The position numbers and the translations under genes are program-made. From contig VBDR01000058.1 in the NCBI GenBank assembly GCA_005882135.1, positions 1 through 35,702 on the forward strand: a DNA stretch of 35,702 bases, written 5' to 3'. The number at the start of each line of letters is the position of its first letter. Within the stretch, counting starts at the first letter, position 1. This stretch comes from Chloroflexota bacterium. Lineage in GTDB: Bacteria; Chloroflexota; Dormibacteria; Dormibacterales; Dormibacteraceae. The notes below the pieces were generated by a model that saw only the letters and a list, made by a program, of their open reading frames with translations, did no database searches and was not told the DNA's origin. Shown in pieces: positions 1 through 7,357 of this stretch.

Positions 1-32
1 TCCTGAGAGGTCGATGGTAAGCCCGGCGGGCG

Positions 33-38
33 TAGGAT
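33..38 (+). promoter_or_regulatory. -10-like hexamer before the PHP gene
   Basis: TAGGAT ends 8 nt before the ATG at 47. That spacing would start the transcript at or next to the start codon, a pattern repeated before several other genes here. No convincing -35 box is visible. Confidence 0.4.
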
Positions 39-46
39 GCACACCC

Positions 47-739
47 ATGGTTTTGCGAGGTCGAGCCGACCTCCATCTGCACACCACGGCCAGCGATGGC
101 TGGCCCGCACCGCACCAGCTTGTTGATTACGCGCGAGCCACACGGCTCGATGTGATCGCGGTCACGGATCACGACACCATCGAGGGCGCGTTGCGCGCCG
201 CCGATTACGCAGCCGGCTTCTCGAAGCTCCACGTGGTCATCGGCGAGGAAGTCTCGAGTCGCGACGGCCACATCGTCGCGCTGTACGTTGAACGGCGGAT
301 CCGGCCGGGGATGTCGGCCGCAGCAACGGTCCACGCCATCCACGAGCAGGGTGGGCTGGCGGTCGCGGTGCATCCTTTCTGGCGCACGCAGAGGCGGATT
401 CGCAACGGCCGCGTCCACGGGGTGGGCTGGCTGGCGGCGGAGCTCGACTTCGATGCCGTCGAGGTCGAGAACGCAACACCAGGGTTCTACGTCTTTAACC
501 AGCTCGCTCGGCGGCTGAACATGGGGCTTGGGTCGGCCGAGCTCGGCGGCTCGGATGCCCACATCCTCGACGCCGTGGGTCGGGCCTTCACGATGTTTCC
601 CGGCAAGACGCCCAAGGCTCTGCGCACGGCGATCGAAAGCGCGACGACGGTCGCGGGACGTACGCGATACCGCGCGTTGGGCCTGATGCGCTACGCGGCC
701 TGGGGCTTGAACCACGAGCGGTACGTCGCGGTAGTCTGA
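47..739 (+). CDS. PHP-domain phosphoesterase
   Basis: A 230-residue protein of the PHP family, metal-dependent phosphoesterases related to the polymerase/histidinol-phosphatase domain and to bacterial 3',5'-nucleoside bisphosphate phosphatases. Visible metal-binding motifs are DLHLHT (residues 8-13), VTDHDT (about 39-44), the GEE segment near residue 67, HPFW in the middle and GSDAH (about 168-172). These are the ordered ligand motifs of the fold. I chose the ATG at 47 because the first motif follows at once and a -10-like hexamer lies 8 nt upstream; an in-frame start at 14 would add 11 residues without family similarity. The substrate cannot be told from the sequence. It stands alone, followed by a repeat cluster and tRNA-Arg. 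Confidence 0.8.
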   Translation: MVLRGRADLHLHTTASDGWPAPHQLVDYARATRLDVIAVTDHDTIEGALRAADYAAGFSKLHVVIGEEVSSRDGHIVALYVERRIRPGMSAAATVHAIHEQGGLAVAVHPFWRTQRRIRNGRVHGVGWLAAELDFDAVEVENATPGFYVFNQLARRLNMGLGSAELGGSDAHILDAVGRAFTMFPGKTPKALRTAIESATTVAGRTRYRALGLMRYAAWGLNHERYVAVV

Positions 740-747
740 AAAACGAG

Positions 748-876
748 AACTCTTCTCCCTTGTGGGGGTACCCGGCGCAACCGGGGGAATGGGGCCGGGC
801 AAACTCTTCGCACGAGGGAATAGGCAAACTCTTCCCCGCGTGCGGGGAGTACCCCGGGGTAGCCGGGGATGGGGCC
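748..876. repeat. Cluster of two-hairpin intergenic repeats
   Basis: Two related units (748-796 and 827-876) with a partial unit between them (802-824). Each opens with AACTCTTC, then has a first hairpin (CCC/GGG in unit 1, CCCCGC/GCGGGG in unit 2), a second hairpin (CCCGG/CCGGG in unit 1, CCCCGG/CCGGGG in unit 2) and ends GGAATGGGGCC or GGATGGGGCC. Arm lengths change in step on both sides, so pairing is kept. It fills the gap between the PHP gene and tRNA-Arg and has no coding appearance. Confidence 0.65.
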
Positions 877-907
877 TTGGCGGGAACTTCCATACGATGT
901 CTGTGGC

Positions 908-981
908 GCCCGCTTAGCTCAGGGGATCAGAGCATCTGTCTTCGGAACAGAGGGTCGGGGGTTCGAATCCCTCAGCGGGCA
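908..981 (+). tRNA. tRNA-Arg (anticodon UCG)
   Basis: The full cloverleaf can be drawn. The acceptor stem GCCCGCT (908-914) pairs with AGCGGGC (974-980), with discriminator A at 981. The anticodon stem TCTGT/ACAGA encloses CTTCGGA, with anticodon TCG at 942-944. The T stem GGGGG/CCCTC encloses TTCGAAT. CCA is not encoded. A TACGAT hexamer at 893-898 may be its -10 box. Confidence 0.93.
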
Positions 982-1001
982 CTTTTCTCAGCAGGCACTT
1001 T
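971..1001 (+). repeat. Tandem duplication of the tRNA-Arg 3' end
   Basis: CTCAGCGGGCACTTT (971-985, the last bases of the tRNA plus 4 nt) recurs as CTCAGCAGGCACTTT (987-1001) with one mismatch. This resembles the target-site trace left by integration into a tRNA 3' end, but no integrase gene or distal copy is seen in the window. Confidence 0.5.
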
Positions 1002-1090
1002 GGCTAAACGTCGATGGGGCGTCTCGCAACGTGTGACCCAAAAAAAGAGCCTAGATCTGGTCTCCACTCTCTGGTACAAATGTTCGTAAC

Positions 1091-1639
1091 ATGGACGAGG
1101 TCACAGTCGAACAGGTTGTCGCCGTTGCCAATGCGAGACGTAGATACCGCTATGGCGAGGCCCGTACGGTGTGGCTTGCCAGCACTTGTGAGGATCGGAG
1201 GGTCTGTACTGACTGCTTGGTTGAACAAGCTTTAGATGAGTTTCATCGGAGTGACAGAGGCCGACGAATGACCGTGTGTCGTGCTTGCAGGCTCAGAAAG
1301 CAAAAGGCGTATAGAGCTGGACTCTCCGCAGACCGCCGCGCACGCAATCGGCTCGGGATGGTGGCATGGCGTTTTGGACTGACGTCCGAAGCGGTCGCCC
1401 AGATTCTGATCCAGCAACGTAACCGGTGTGCGATTTGTAATCGGCTCATGAAAAGAGGACGAGGTGTTGAAGGTGCCAACCTCGATCACAAGCGCGGTAC
1501 GCGACTACCGAGGGGCTTTCTATGCAAGGAGTGCAACATCAAGGTCGGCCACTTCGAGCATGTCCAGCGATTTTCTGCCGAGTTCATGGCGAAGATGACC
1601 ACATACCTTCATCGCTACGAAAATGACTTGATCCCTTAG
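1091..1639 (+). CDS. Endonuclease VII-like HNH nuclease with N-terminal zinc module
   Basis: A 182-residue protein. Residues about 38-80 hold two CxxC pairs (CTDC and CRAC) around a short basic linker, a zinc module often found ahead of phage HNH nucleases. The C-terminal half has CAICNR, LDHKRG and CKECN, the Zn ligands and catalytic Asp-His of the recombination endonuclease VII (T4 gp49-like) family. Its DNA is visibly richer in A and T than its neighbours, and it sits directly after tRNA-Arg with a duplicated 3' end, which points to horizontal arrival. TACAAA at 1075-1080 ends 10 nt before the ATG and could drive a leaderless transcript. Without a phage or intron context its role, homing or DNA repair, is unknown. 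Confidence 0.75.
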   Translation: MDEVTVEQVVAVANARRRYRYGEARTVWLASTCEDRRVCTDCLVEQALDEFHRSDRGRRMTVCRACRLRKQKAYRAGLSADRRARNRLGMVAWRFGLTSEAVAQILIQQRNRCAICNRLMKRGRGVEGANLDHKRGTRLPRGFLCKECNIKVGHFEHVQRFSAEFMAKMTTYLHRYENDLIP

Positions 1640-1759
1640 GTGGCTTTCGGTGCGCAGTACCAAGTCCCTCAACAGCCGATCGGATGAACCTCTGCTTTCC
1701 GCGTCGGATCCAACTAGGCTTAACCGGCAGATGAGCGATTCACTTTTCGCCGTCACGCC

Positions 1760-2116
1760 GTGAGCTTGCCCCCGGAGGAATTGGCTCGCCAGACCAACGA
1801 GCAGCGCCTTGGTGAAAGCCGCCAGGAGCCTCTCGTCTCCGCACCACCCGGCTCGGTGTCCGTCGCGAAGGGGAGCTTGTCCCCGGATGGCCGTTACCGA
1901 TGGGACGGCCGGGTCTGGGTACCGGTGCCGGCGCTCCTTGCGCCACCGAAGCAGCAGGTGTTTGTCTCTGCCGGTACAGCATTCAAGATCGGCTTCTTTG
2001 GGTTCTGGGGCGCGGCCGTTGCCAGCATTGTGGTGTGGATCTTGGCTTTCATCGTTCTCGGAGCGTGCGGAGCGGTGATCGTTGGGGCGCTTCGCGGATC
2101 GCCCTCGCCGCCCTAA
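1760..2116 (+). CDS. Small single-span membrane protein, unknown function
   Basis: 118 residues from a GTG start. The soluble N-terminal half contains SPDGRYRWDGRVWVPV (about residues 41-56), similar to the WDG-x-x-W pattern of short actinobacterial-type membrane-associated modules (DUF2510-like). A long hydrophobic stretch (about 74-110, rich in F, I, V, A and G) follows, then a short Pro/Ser tail, so one or two membrane helices are likely. There is no obvious ribosome-binding site. I do not recognise a specific function. Confidence 0.5.
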   Translation: MSLPPEELARQTNEQRLGESRQEPLVSAPPGSVSVAKGSLSPDGRYRWDGRVWVPVPALLAPPKQQVFVSAGTAFKIGFFGFWGAAVASIVVWILAFIVLGACGAVIVGALRGSPSPP

Positions 2117-2129
2117 GGCCCAAGCAGTG

Positions 2130-2403
2130 GTGCCGAGCATCCCGCGGCACGTAGTCCTTTTTGCGCGGCGTCAACCTCGTCCGTCACAACCGCATTGCGA
2201 TGCCCGAGCTGCGCGCCGCTCTCGTACGTGAGGGATTTCGCGACGTGAGCACTTACGTGCCAAGCGGCAACGTGGTGCTGTCGAGTCGAGCCACGCCGGA
2301 GGGCGTCGCCAAAGAGGTCAACGGACTCATCAAGAAAGGGTTCGGCTTCGACGTCGTCGTGGTCGTGCGATCGCATGCCGACTTTGCTGGCCATGGCGCA
2401 TAA
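2130..2403 (+). pseudogene. Broken DUF1697-family gene fragment
   Basis: The frame from the GTG at 2130 reads VPSIPRHVVL up to 2159. The next frame from 2161 then reads LRGVNLVRHNRIAMPELR and continues to TAA at 2401-2403. Joined by removing one T from the five-T run at 2158-2162, this is the N-terminal half of a DUF1697 protein (typical start: xxLLRGVNxGGxNxxPMxELR, then TYxxSGNVVxSS). Usual family length is about 175 residues, but only about 90 remain before a stop just ahead of tRNA-Leu. It therefore carries both a frameshift and a 3' truncation. The shift could be a homopolymer sequencing error; the missing C-terminus could not. Confidence 0.6.
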
Positions 2404-2434
2404 CTCGAGCGGTAAAATCAACCGGCTCACAGCC

Positions 2435-2519
2435 GGGCGGCTGGCGGAACTGGTAGACGCGCACGTTTGAGGGGCGTGTGGGGTAACCCATCCGGGTTCG
2501 AGTCCCGGGTCGCCCACCA
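2435..2519 (+). tRNA. tRNA-Leu (anticodon GAG)
   Basis: A class II tRNA with a long variable arm. The acceptor stem GGGCGGC (2435-2441) pairs with GTCGCCC (2509-2515); discriminator A is followed by an encoded CCA (2517-2519). The anticodon stem CACGT/GCGTG encloses TTGAGGG, giving GAG at 2469-2471. The variable arm TGGGGTAACCCATC forms a stem, and the T arm CGGGT-TCGAGTC-CCGGG is intact. TAAAAT at 2413-2418 is a possible -10 box. Confidence 0.93.
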
Positions 2520-2532
2520 TACTTGGCTGGAC

Positions 2533-2538
2533 TATAAT
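2533..2538 (+). promoter_or_regulatory. -10 box of the toxin-antitoxin operon
   Basis: A perfect TATAAT ends 8 nt before the ATG at 2547, so the antitoxin mRNA is probably leaderless. The box lies just 14 nt after the tRNA-Leu CCA end. Confidence 0.6.
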
Positions 2539-2546
2539 TCTGGTCT

Positions 2547-2816
2547 ATGGAGACCATTCCTCTCGCCTCGGCGAAGGCCAAGCTTTCGGAGGTCGTCGAT
2601 CGCGTAGAGCGTGAACAGGATCGCGTGACGATCACGCGTAACGGGCGCCCCGTGGCGATGATTGTCAGCCTGGACGACATCGAGGGGCTCGAGGAAACGC
2701 TGGAGATTTTGTCGGATAAACGCCTCATGAGGAAAGTCCGGGCTGGGATAGCCGCTGCCGAGGCCGGCGACACGATCCCGGTCAAGGTCATCGAAAGGCG
2801 CCTGAAGGCGCGATGA
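2547..2816 (+). CDS. Phd/YefM-type antitoxin
   Basis: An 89-residue protein with the Phd/YefM antitoxin fold. The N-terminus [20 protein letters not shown] followed by [18 protein letters not shown] is the classic DNA-binding and dimerisation part. The acidic and helical C-terminal half (residues about 50-89) would wrap the toxin. Its TGA (2814-2816) overlaps the ATG of the toxin at 2813 (ATGA), the usual coupling in such pairs. These antitoxins normally repress their own operon; the TATAAT box directly upstream would be the site to block. Confidence 0.85.
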   Translation: METIPLASAKAKLSEVVDRVEREQDRVTITRNGRPVAMIVSLDDIEGLEETLEILSDKRLMRKVRAGIAAAEAGDTIPVKVIERRLKAR

Positions 2817-3094
2817 CCCCACGGCGATGGCAGGTAGTCATCGCCTCGCCCGCCGCTCGCGACATCGATCGGCTACCTATGAGAATCGCCGCCGCGGCAT
2901 TGGAGGCGATTCATTCGATCGCAGCGAATCCGCGCCGTATGGGCAAGCCTCTACACCTCGAGTTGAAAGGTCAATGGTCCGCCCGACGTGGCCCTTACCG
3001 GATCATCTATTCGATCGACGATTCCACTGACACGATCACGATTACCGCGATCGCCCATCGCGCCGACGTCTACCGCCGATCGCGTCGAGGTTGA
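2813..3094 (+). CDS. RelE/ParE-family toxin
   Basis: A 93-residue basic protein of the RelE/ParE toxin superfamily. The N-terminus WQVVIASPAARDIDRL matches the first strand and helix. GKPLHLELKGQWSARRGPYRIIYSID contains the usual L-x-G-xW-xxRxGxYRIIY core, and the C-terminus ITAIAHRADVYRR carries the common HRxDVY(R) ending of RelE-type mRNA interferases. It overlaps the antitoxin by 4 nt. By family it should cleave mRNA in the ribosome; ParE-like gyrase poisoning is less likely given the C-terminal His-Arg-Asp-x-Tyr pattern. Confidence 0.85.
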   Translation: MTPRRWQVVIASPAARDIDRLPMRIAAAALEAIHSIAANPRRMGKPLHLELKGQWSARRGPYRIIYSIDDSTDTITITAIAHRADVYRRSRRG

Positions 3095-3165
3095 CCGGAC
3101 GGCCGACATAGGGCGGTCGCTTACGGGTCCAGACGGCGACGACAGTAACCGAGTCACCACTGACA

Positions 3166-3199
3166 GGATTCCGCCATTCGGGCACGAATGGTCGGATCC
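3166..3199. promoter_or_regulatory. Inverted repeat upstream of the LuxR-type gene
   Basis: CCATTCG (3174-3180) pairs perfectly with CGAATGG (3185-3191) around GGCA, and pairing continues imperfectly to GGAT/ATCC at the outside. It lies about 55 nt before the regulator start. It could be an operator or the terminator of the toxin-antitoxin operon, although no T run follows. Confidence 0.4.
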
Positions 3200-3252
3200 T
3201 CCAGACTGGATTTCGCCGTTCGTGCGCACTTGGTCGGTAGTTAACTTTCAGC

Positions 3253-6087
3253 ATGAGCGCGGGCTTCGTCGGACGCAGGGTCGAGCTGGCTCTCCTGGAT
3301 TCCGTATGTTCGAAAGCGAACGCCGACAACAGACCGGCCGCCGCCCTCATCTCCGGACATCCGGGTTCTGGAAAGAGTCGCCTGCTGGCGGAGCTGCGCA
3401 GCCGGCGGCGAGCCACCCATGTGCTTGGCGTCGTTGGATACGAGTCTGCGTTCCAGGTCCCACTCGGCGCGGCGGCCAACCTGCTGCGCGGGCTCGGCAA
3501 AGTCAGCGATGCGGGCGAGATGTTGCGCGAGTTTCTCTTCGGTCCCCATCCGGTTGACGACCGCTCTCTGGAGCCACTTCGTCTTTTCGAGGCTGCGCGA
3601 CGAGCGCTGCTCGGACTCGAGGGTTCGATCCTGCTCGTCGCCGATGACCTCCAGTGGGTCGATGACCTCTCGCTGGCGCTGTGTTCTTACCTGGTCCGCT
3701 CAGCTGCAGAAGAGGAAATACCGTTCGCCGTCATCGCCGCCACCCGGCCGACCAGTCGGGGATTGGCCTTCCAGGACTCCTTGATCAAGGATCTCGGCGA
3801 AGAGCGAGTGTCGACCATCGACCTCGGCCCACTGGAACCCGATGAAGGTGTTCAGCTCATCCGGCAGCTGGGTCCACAGCTCAGCGCACAGCGGGTTGCC
3901 GAACTCTGGACCCAATCGAATGGCTCGCCCTTCTGGCTTGGCTTCCTCGCCCGCAGCGGTGAAGAGCATGACCTTGCCGACTACGTAGCGACCAGGCAGC
4001 GCGGCCTCGGGCGCGACGGCGCACGAATGCTTGCGCTTCTCGGCGTCGCCACTCGCCCGCTGGCGGCCTCGGAGCTGGAAGCGGTGATGGAATGGGACCA
4101 CGCTCGCACCGAAGACGCGATCGCAGACCTGGAACGGTCAGGCCTCGCGGTCGTGCATGGCGTCGCCGTTGGTCTTAGCCATGACTTGATCCGGGCGTCG
4201 GCGATGGGCCAATTGTCCGCGCCGTCACGTCGCGAGCTCCACGCCCTGCTTGCGACCTTTCTCGAGCGACACGCGGCGGCTGACGTCCAGCTGCTGCATG
4301 AGGCTCTCGTCCATCGTCGCGAAGCCGGCCTTGACGCGGCTGAGCTGGCGCTTCGTGTTCTGCGGTCGCCGCGGCGAAGACTTCTGGGGCGCGAGGGACT
4401 GTTGGAGCTCGCGCGCCTGGCGGACGCGAGCGGATTGGCTGAGCCGGTCGCGATCGCGCTTCGGTTGGCGGTCGCGCAGCTGGCCACCGAGATGGGTGAG
4501 CAGCAGATTGCCCTGGACCGGTGGACCAATCTTGCGTCCGGCGTCACTGATCCGACCCTCCGCACCACGGCTTTTCTTGCGGCGTCGCGTGCCGCGGCGA
4601 GCCTCATGGAACGAAAGGAAGAGGCGTTTTCATTGCTTGAGCTCGCCTTGAGCCAAGCCACTGATGACCCCGTGCTGTCAGTCGAGATCGAGTCGCATCG
4701 GGCGAATTTGCTTCAGGTCCAGAAGCATCGCGCAGGGGAGGGCCGAAGGGCTGCATTCGATGCCGCGGAGAAGGCTCGGCAGCTGTGGGGCAAACCACCC
4801 GTCGAAATCGATTCGCGCGAACGCGATGCTTACGTGGCCGCCCTGCAGGTCGCGTTCGATTCTGCGGTGGTTGAAGAGAATGGCCCTGCCCAGCTGCAGA
4901 TCGCCGAGGAGATGGCTCAGGTGGCCAGCAGCTCAGAGGAGGGTGCGATCTGGGCCGAGCAGGACCGCGCCACAGCCTTGATGTTCGCCGGCCGTGTCGG
5001 GGAGGCCATCGCCAGCGCACGGCGCGCCTGGACGCAAGCGCGGCAGCGAATGCTGCCCATGCTCACTCTTACAGCCGGCTCGTCCCTGGCCAGCAAGCTG
5101 ATCGATATAGCTCACTTTGACGATGCAGACGAGGTCATCTCGGAATGCTTGGAGTTGGAGCGGCGGGTTGCTGGCAGCGGGGAACGATTCGCGATGGCCA
5201 AGGTGGGCAACTGGTCGATCCATGACCTCCGCCACCAGATCTGGTTGTCTCGTGGTGACTGGCGCGATGCGATCGCCAGCCTCGAACGCGAGGTGATCCG
5301 CCAATCGCAGCCGCATTTCCGCATGCATCTCCACTGGCATATCTCAGTCTGGCTGGCCAGGTGTGCCGATTCCGGTCGCAGCGTGGAAGTTGAGCGGCAT
5401 GCCGAGGCAAGCCGGCAAGACGGCGTGGCCGCCGACTGCCGGCGATGTTCGCGCGAGCTGGCGCTCAAGACAGCCGAGTCGTTCGCGCGTTTGGGCCGCC
5501 TCGAAGAGGCGGAAAAAGAGCTGCAAGCCTGGGACGAGAGTGGGCGTCCTGGAGCAATGAACGACATGCTCTGGCGGAGGCATGTGGCGGCTTTGATCGC
5601 GGTTGCCAGGGGCGATCCCGCCGGCATTGCAGAGATCGAAGCGGTCCTGGCGGAGAGGGACCGACTTGGGTTGGCCGGCGCATTGCTGTGGACCAGACTG
5701 GACCTCGCCGGGGCATTGATTGGAAGCGATAAGCGACGTGCAGCTGAGGAGTTTCGAAAAGCTGGTGACGAAGCGGCCGCTGCACGTGCGGCAACCGAGC
5801 AACATCTGGCAGAGCTTGGGCTGCGACGTTTGGGCGTCCACACCTGGCGGCGGGGTCAGGCGCGAGCCGGAGAGAACGCCATGGATAGGCTCAGCGAACG
5901 CGAGAGGGAGATTGCCACTCTGATCGGCGCCGGGCACAGCAATCCGGAAATCGCCGGCAGGCTCTTCTTGTCGCGCAAGACTGTCGAACGCCACGTGTCC
6001 AACATCCTGGCCAGGACTGGTGCGCGCAACCGCACCGAGCTGGCCCGACTGCTCAACGTGCAGGAGACACGCCCGACCTCCCGCTGA
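3253..6087 (+). CDS. Large AAA-ATPase LuxR-family transcriptional regulator (LAL type)
   Basis: 944 residues. The N-terminal P-loop NTPase part has Walker A GHPGSGKS (about residues 35-43) and Walker B ILLVADDLQWVDD (about 126-138), typical of MalT/LAL regulators. A long Ala/Leu/Glu-rich helical-repeat middle section (about 350-860, TPR-like) follows. The C-terminal LuxR helix-turn-helix is at about 877-935, with LSEREREIATLIGAGHSNPE and LSRKTVERHVSNIL as hallmarks. The family binds ATP and a ligand or protein partner before activating transcription. The start at 3253 is supported by the domain beginning FVGRRVEL directly after it and by TAGTTA at 3238-3243, 9 nt upstream. It precedes the repeat-bearing small protein and the sigma factor, which makes them candidate targets; that link is inferred from position only. 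Confidence 0.9.
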   Translation: MSAGFVGRRVELALLDSVCSKANADNRPAAALISGHPGSGKSRLLAELRSRRRATHVLGVVGYESAFQVPLGAAANLLRGLGKVSDAGEMLREFLFGPHPVDDRSLEPLRLFEAARRALLGLEGSILLVADDLQWVDDLSLALCSYLVRSAAEEEIPFAVIAATRPTSRGLAFQDSLIKDLGEERVSTIDLGPLEPDEGVQLIRQLGPQLSAQRVAELWTQSNGSPFWLGFLARSGEEHDLADYVATRQRGLGRDGARMLALLGVATRPLAASELEAVMEWDHARTEDAIADLERSGLAVVHGVAVGLSHDLIRASAMGQLSAPSRRELHALLATFLERHAAADVQLLHEALVHRREAGLDAAELALRVLRSPRRRLLGREGLLELARLADASGLAEPVAIALRLAVAQLATEMGEQQIALDRWTNLASGVTDPTLRTTAFLAASRAAASLMERKEEAFSLLELALSQATDDPVLSVEIESHRANLLQVQKHRAGEGRRAAFDAAEKARQLWGKPPVEIDSRERDAYVAALQVAFDSAVVEENGPAQLQIAEEMAQVASSSEEGAIWAEQDRATALMFAGRVGEAIASARRAWTQARQRMLPMLTLTAGSSLASKLIDIAHFDDADEVISECLELERRVAGSGERFAMAKVGNWSIHDLRHQIWLSRGDWRDAIASLEREVIRQSQPHFRMHLHWHISVWLARCADSGRSVEVERHAEASRQDGVAADCRRCSRELALKTAESFARLGRLEEAEKELQAWDESGRPGAMNDMLWRRHVAALIAVARGDPAGIAEIEAVLAERDRLGLAGALLWTRLDLAGALIGSDKRRAAEEFRKAGDEAAAARAATEQHLAELGLRRLGVHTWRRGQARAGENAMDRLSEREREIATLIGAGHSNPEIAGRLFLSRKTVERHVSNILARTGARNRTELARLLNVQETRPTSR

Positions 6088-6163
6088 GGAATGAGGGAGC
6101 TCACCGATGAACGGTCGAGCTCGCAAGCCGATGCTGGCTGTATCAACCAGGAGGTCGAAAACA

Positions 6164-6448
6164 ATGCAGAACGTCAGCACTTTGGTCAGGCGTCCAGTCC
6201 GGATCGGAACCGCCGCCGCCAGCGGCTTGCTGGCTTTCGTCGCCGGGGCGGTAATCGCAGTGAGCGCGCCGGCGGTGGTCGCGACACTCTCCGCCAGCCA
6301 CGGCTCGAGCGCCACGGTGTCGGCGCCGGCTACCGGCTCCGAGCAGATCGCTCACAACCGGTCGGAGGCGGGGCTCGGTGCCTCGTGGTCGATCGGGGCG
6401 GAGCAGATCGCTCACAACCGCTCGGAAGCCGGTTTGGCGGGCAGATAA
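6164..6448 (+). CDS. Small exported or membrane-anchored protein with two identical peptide repeats
   Basis: 94 residues from the ATG at 6164, chosen over the in-frame upstream ATG at 6107 because AGGAGG (6149-6154) lies 9 nt before it. A short basic N-terminus (RRPVR) leads into a hydrophobic segment at about residues 14-42 that could be a signal peptide or anchor. The tail contains EQIAHNRSEAGL twice, at residues 60-71 and 80-91, exactly 20 residues (60 nt) apart. A strong hairpin terminator follows 12 nt after the stop, so it forms its own short, well-translated mRNA. I do not recognise a family. The layout (export segment plus repeated identical peptide) resembles a peptide precursor, but no cleavage site is evident. 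Confidence 0.6.
   Translation: MQNVSTLVRRPVRIGTAAASGLLAFVAGAVIAVSAPAVVATLSASHGSSATVSAPATGSEQIAHNRSEAGLGASWSIGAEQIAHNRSEAGLAGR
6341..6437 (+). repeat. 60-bp tandem coding repeat
   Basis: GAGCAGATCGCTCACAACCG at 6341-6360 recurs at 6401-6420, and similarity continues through the codons for RSEAGL with third-position changes. The changes are synonymous (CGG to CGC, GAG to GAA, GCG to GCC), which suggests the peptide rather than the DNA is being kept. Confidence 0.75.
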
Positions 6449-6460
6449 GCAACTCCTGGA

Positions 6461-6494
6461 GCGATGGCGAGGTTCAGCTCCTCGCCATCGCTTT
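6461..6494 (+). terminator. Rho-independent-type terminator after the repeat-bearing gene
   Basis: GCGATGGCGAGG (6461-6472) pairs perfectly over 12 bp with CCTCGCCATCGC (6480-6491) around TTCAGCT, followed by a short TTT. It separates the small gene from the sigma factor gene at 6541. Confidence 0.75.
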
Positions 6495-6540
6495 CCGCCT
6501 TGGCGTGGCCGTAGTGGTGCTCTCCCGTCAAACTTAGCTC

Positions 6541-7092
6541 GTGCCCGACGGCGAGCAGCTGGATCCCAAGACTCAGTTTCGGCAGCTGTACGACCAGGAG
6601 TTCCATTCGGTCTATCGCTCGATCCGGGCCGTGGTGCTCGATTCAGCCGCGGCAGAGGATCTGACCCAGGAGACCTTCGTCCGCGCCTACCGAGCGCGGC
6701 AGCGCTACACGCCGACCGCCCCGCCCGGCGCCTGGCTCCGCCGGATCGGCATCAACCTCGCCATCTCGTACCTGAGGCGGCAGAAGCTTGCCCGCTTTCT
6801 CCCCGCGCGTCTATACATCGCCCCCGACCGGCGTGACTACGACCGCGCCGAGGCGCGCGACGTGGTCGAGAAGGCGCTGGCCACCCTGAGTTACAAGCTG
6901 CGGGCTGCGGTCGTCCTCCATTACTACGAAGGATTGACGCGCGAGGAGATCGCGGCGGTGCTTGGAGTGCCGGCGGGCACCGTGGCCTCCAGGATCGCGA
7001 AGGCGGTGGCGATCATGAGAAAAACAATGGGCAGCGACCAGCAGGACGAGACCGCGCGTTCGAGTAGTGAAGGTGCCCTACGTGGAAGATAA
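6541..7092 (+). CDS. ECF-type RNA polymerase sigma factor
   Basis: 183 residues from a GTG start. Region 2 covers about residues 10-80 (FRQLYDQEFHSVYRSIRA, then AEDLTQETFVRAYRARQRY, the usual DLxQExF core and -10 recognition helix). Region 4 covers about 112-165, with the YEGLTREEIAAVLGVPAGTV helix-turn-helix that reads the -35 box. Such factors redirect RNA polymerase to a small regulon and are normally held by a membrane anti-sigma factor, a role the next gene could fill. The terminator at 6461-6494 lies just upstream, so it has its own promoter. Confidence 0.9.
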   Translation: MPDGEQLDPKTQFRQLYDQEFHSVYRSIRAVVLDSAAAEDLTQETFVRAYRARQRYTPTAPPGAWLRRIGINLAISYLRRQKLARFLPARLYIAPDRRDYDRAEARDVVEKALATLSYKLRAAVVLHYYEGLTREEIAAVLGVPAGTVASRIAKAVAIMRKTMGSDQQDETARSSSEGALRGR

Positions 7093-7357
7093 AGCCACTC
7101 GGGGGGGGCAGAGCACGCCCTCCGAAGCAGACGTCAGCCGGATGATCCGGGCAAAGGTTGAAACCTGGAAACCCCGGCATGGCCCGGACTGGTCGGACCT
7201 GATGATCCGTCTTGCCGCCGCCGGGCCGTCGCCGTGGGTGGTCTACACGACCGCAAGCGCCGCTCTCGTCGTCATCCTCATCACCGCGTTCATCATCGGG
7301 TCCTGGCTGCAGATCGGCGCCCTGGCGCCGCAGCCGATCAACAGCCACTTCCACTAA
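7082..7357 (+). CDS. Small one-helix membrane protein, possible anti-sigma partner
   Basis: 91 residues from the GTG at 7082, which has GAAGG 7 nt upstream; a GTG at 7067 would add 5 residues. Either start overlaps the end of the sigma gene, so translation is likely coupled. A soluble, charged N-terminal part (about 1-50) is followed by one clear hydrophobic helix (WVVYTTASAALVVILITAFI) and a short tail. The place and topology match an anti-sigma factor, yet the HxxxCxxC zinc motif of the ZAS class is absent. It meets the convergent minus-strand gene at 7354 with a 4-nt overlap. Confidence 0.6.
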   Translation: MEDKATRGGQSTPSEADVSRMIRAKVETWKPRHGPDWSDLMIRLAAAGPSPWVVYTTASAALVVILITAFIIGSWLQIGALAPQPINSHFH

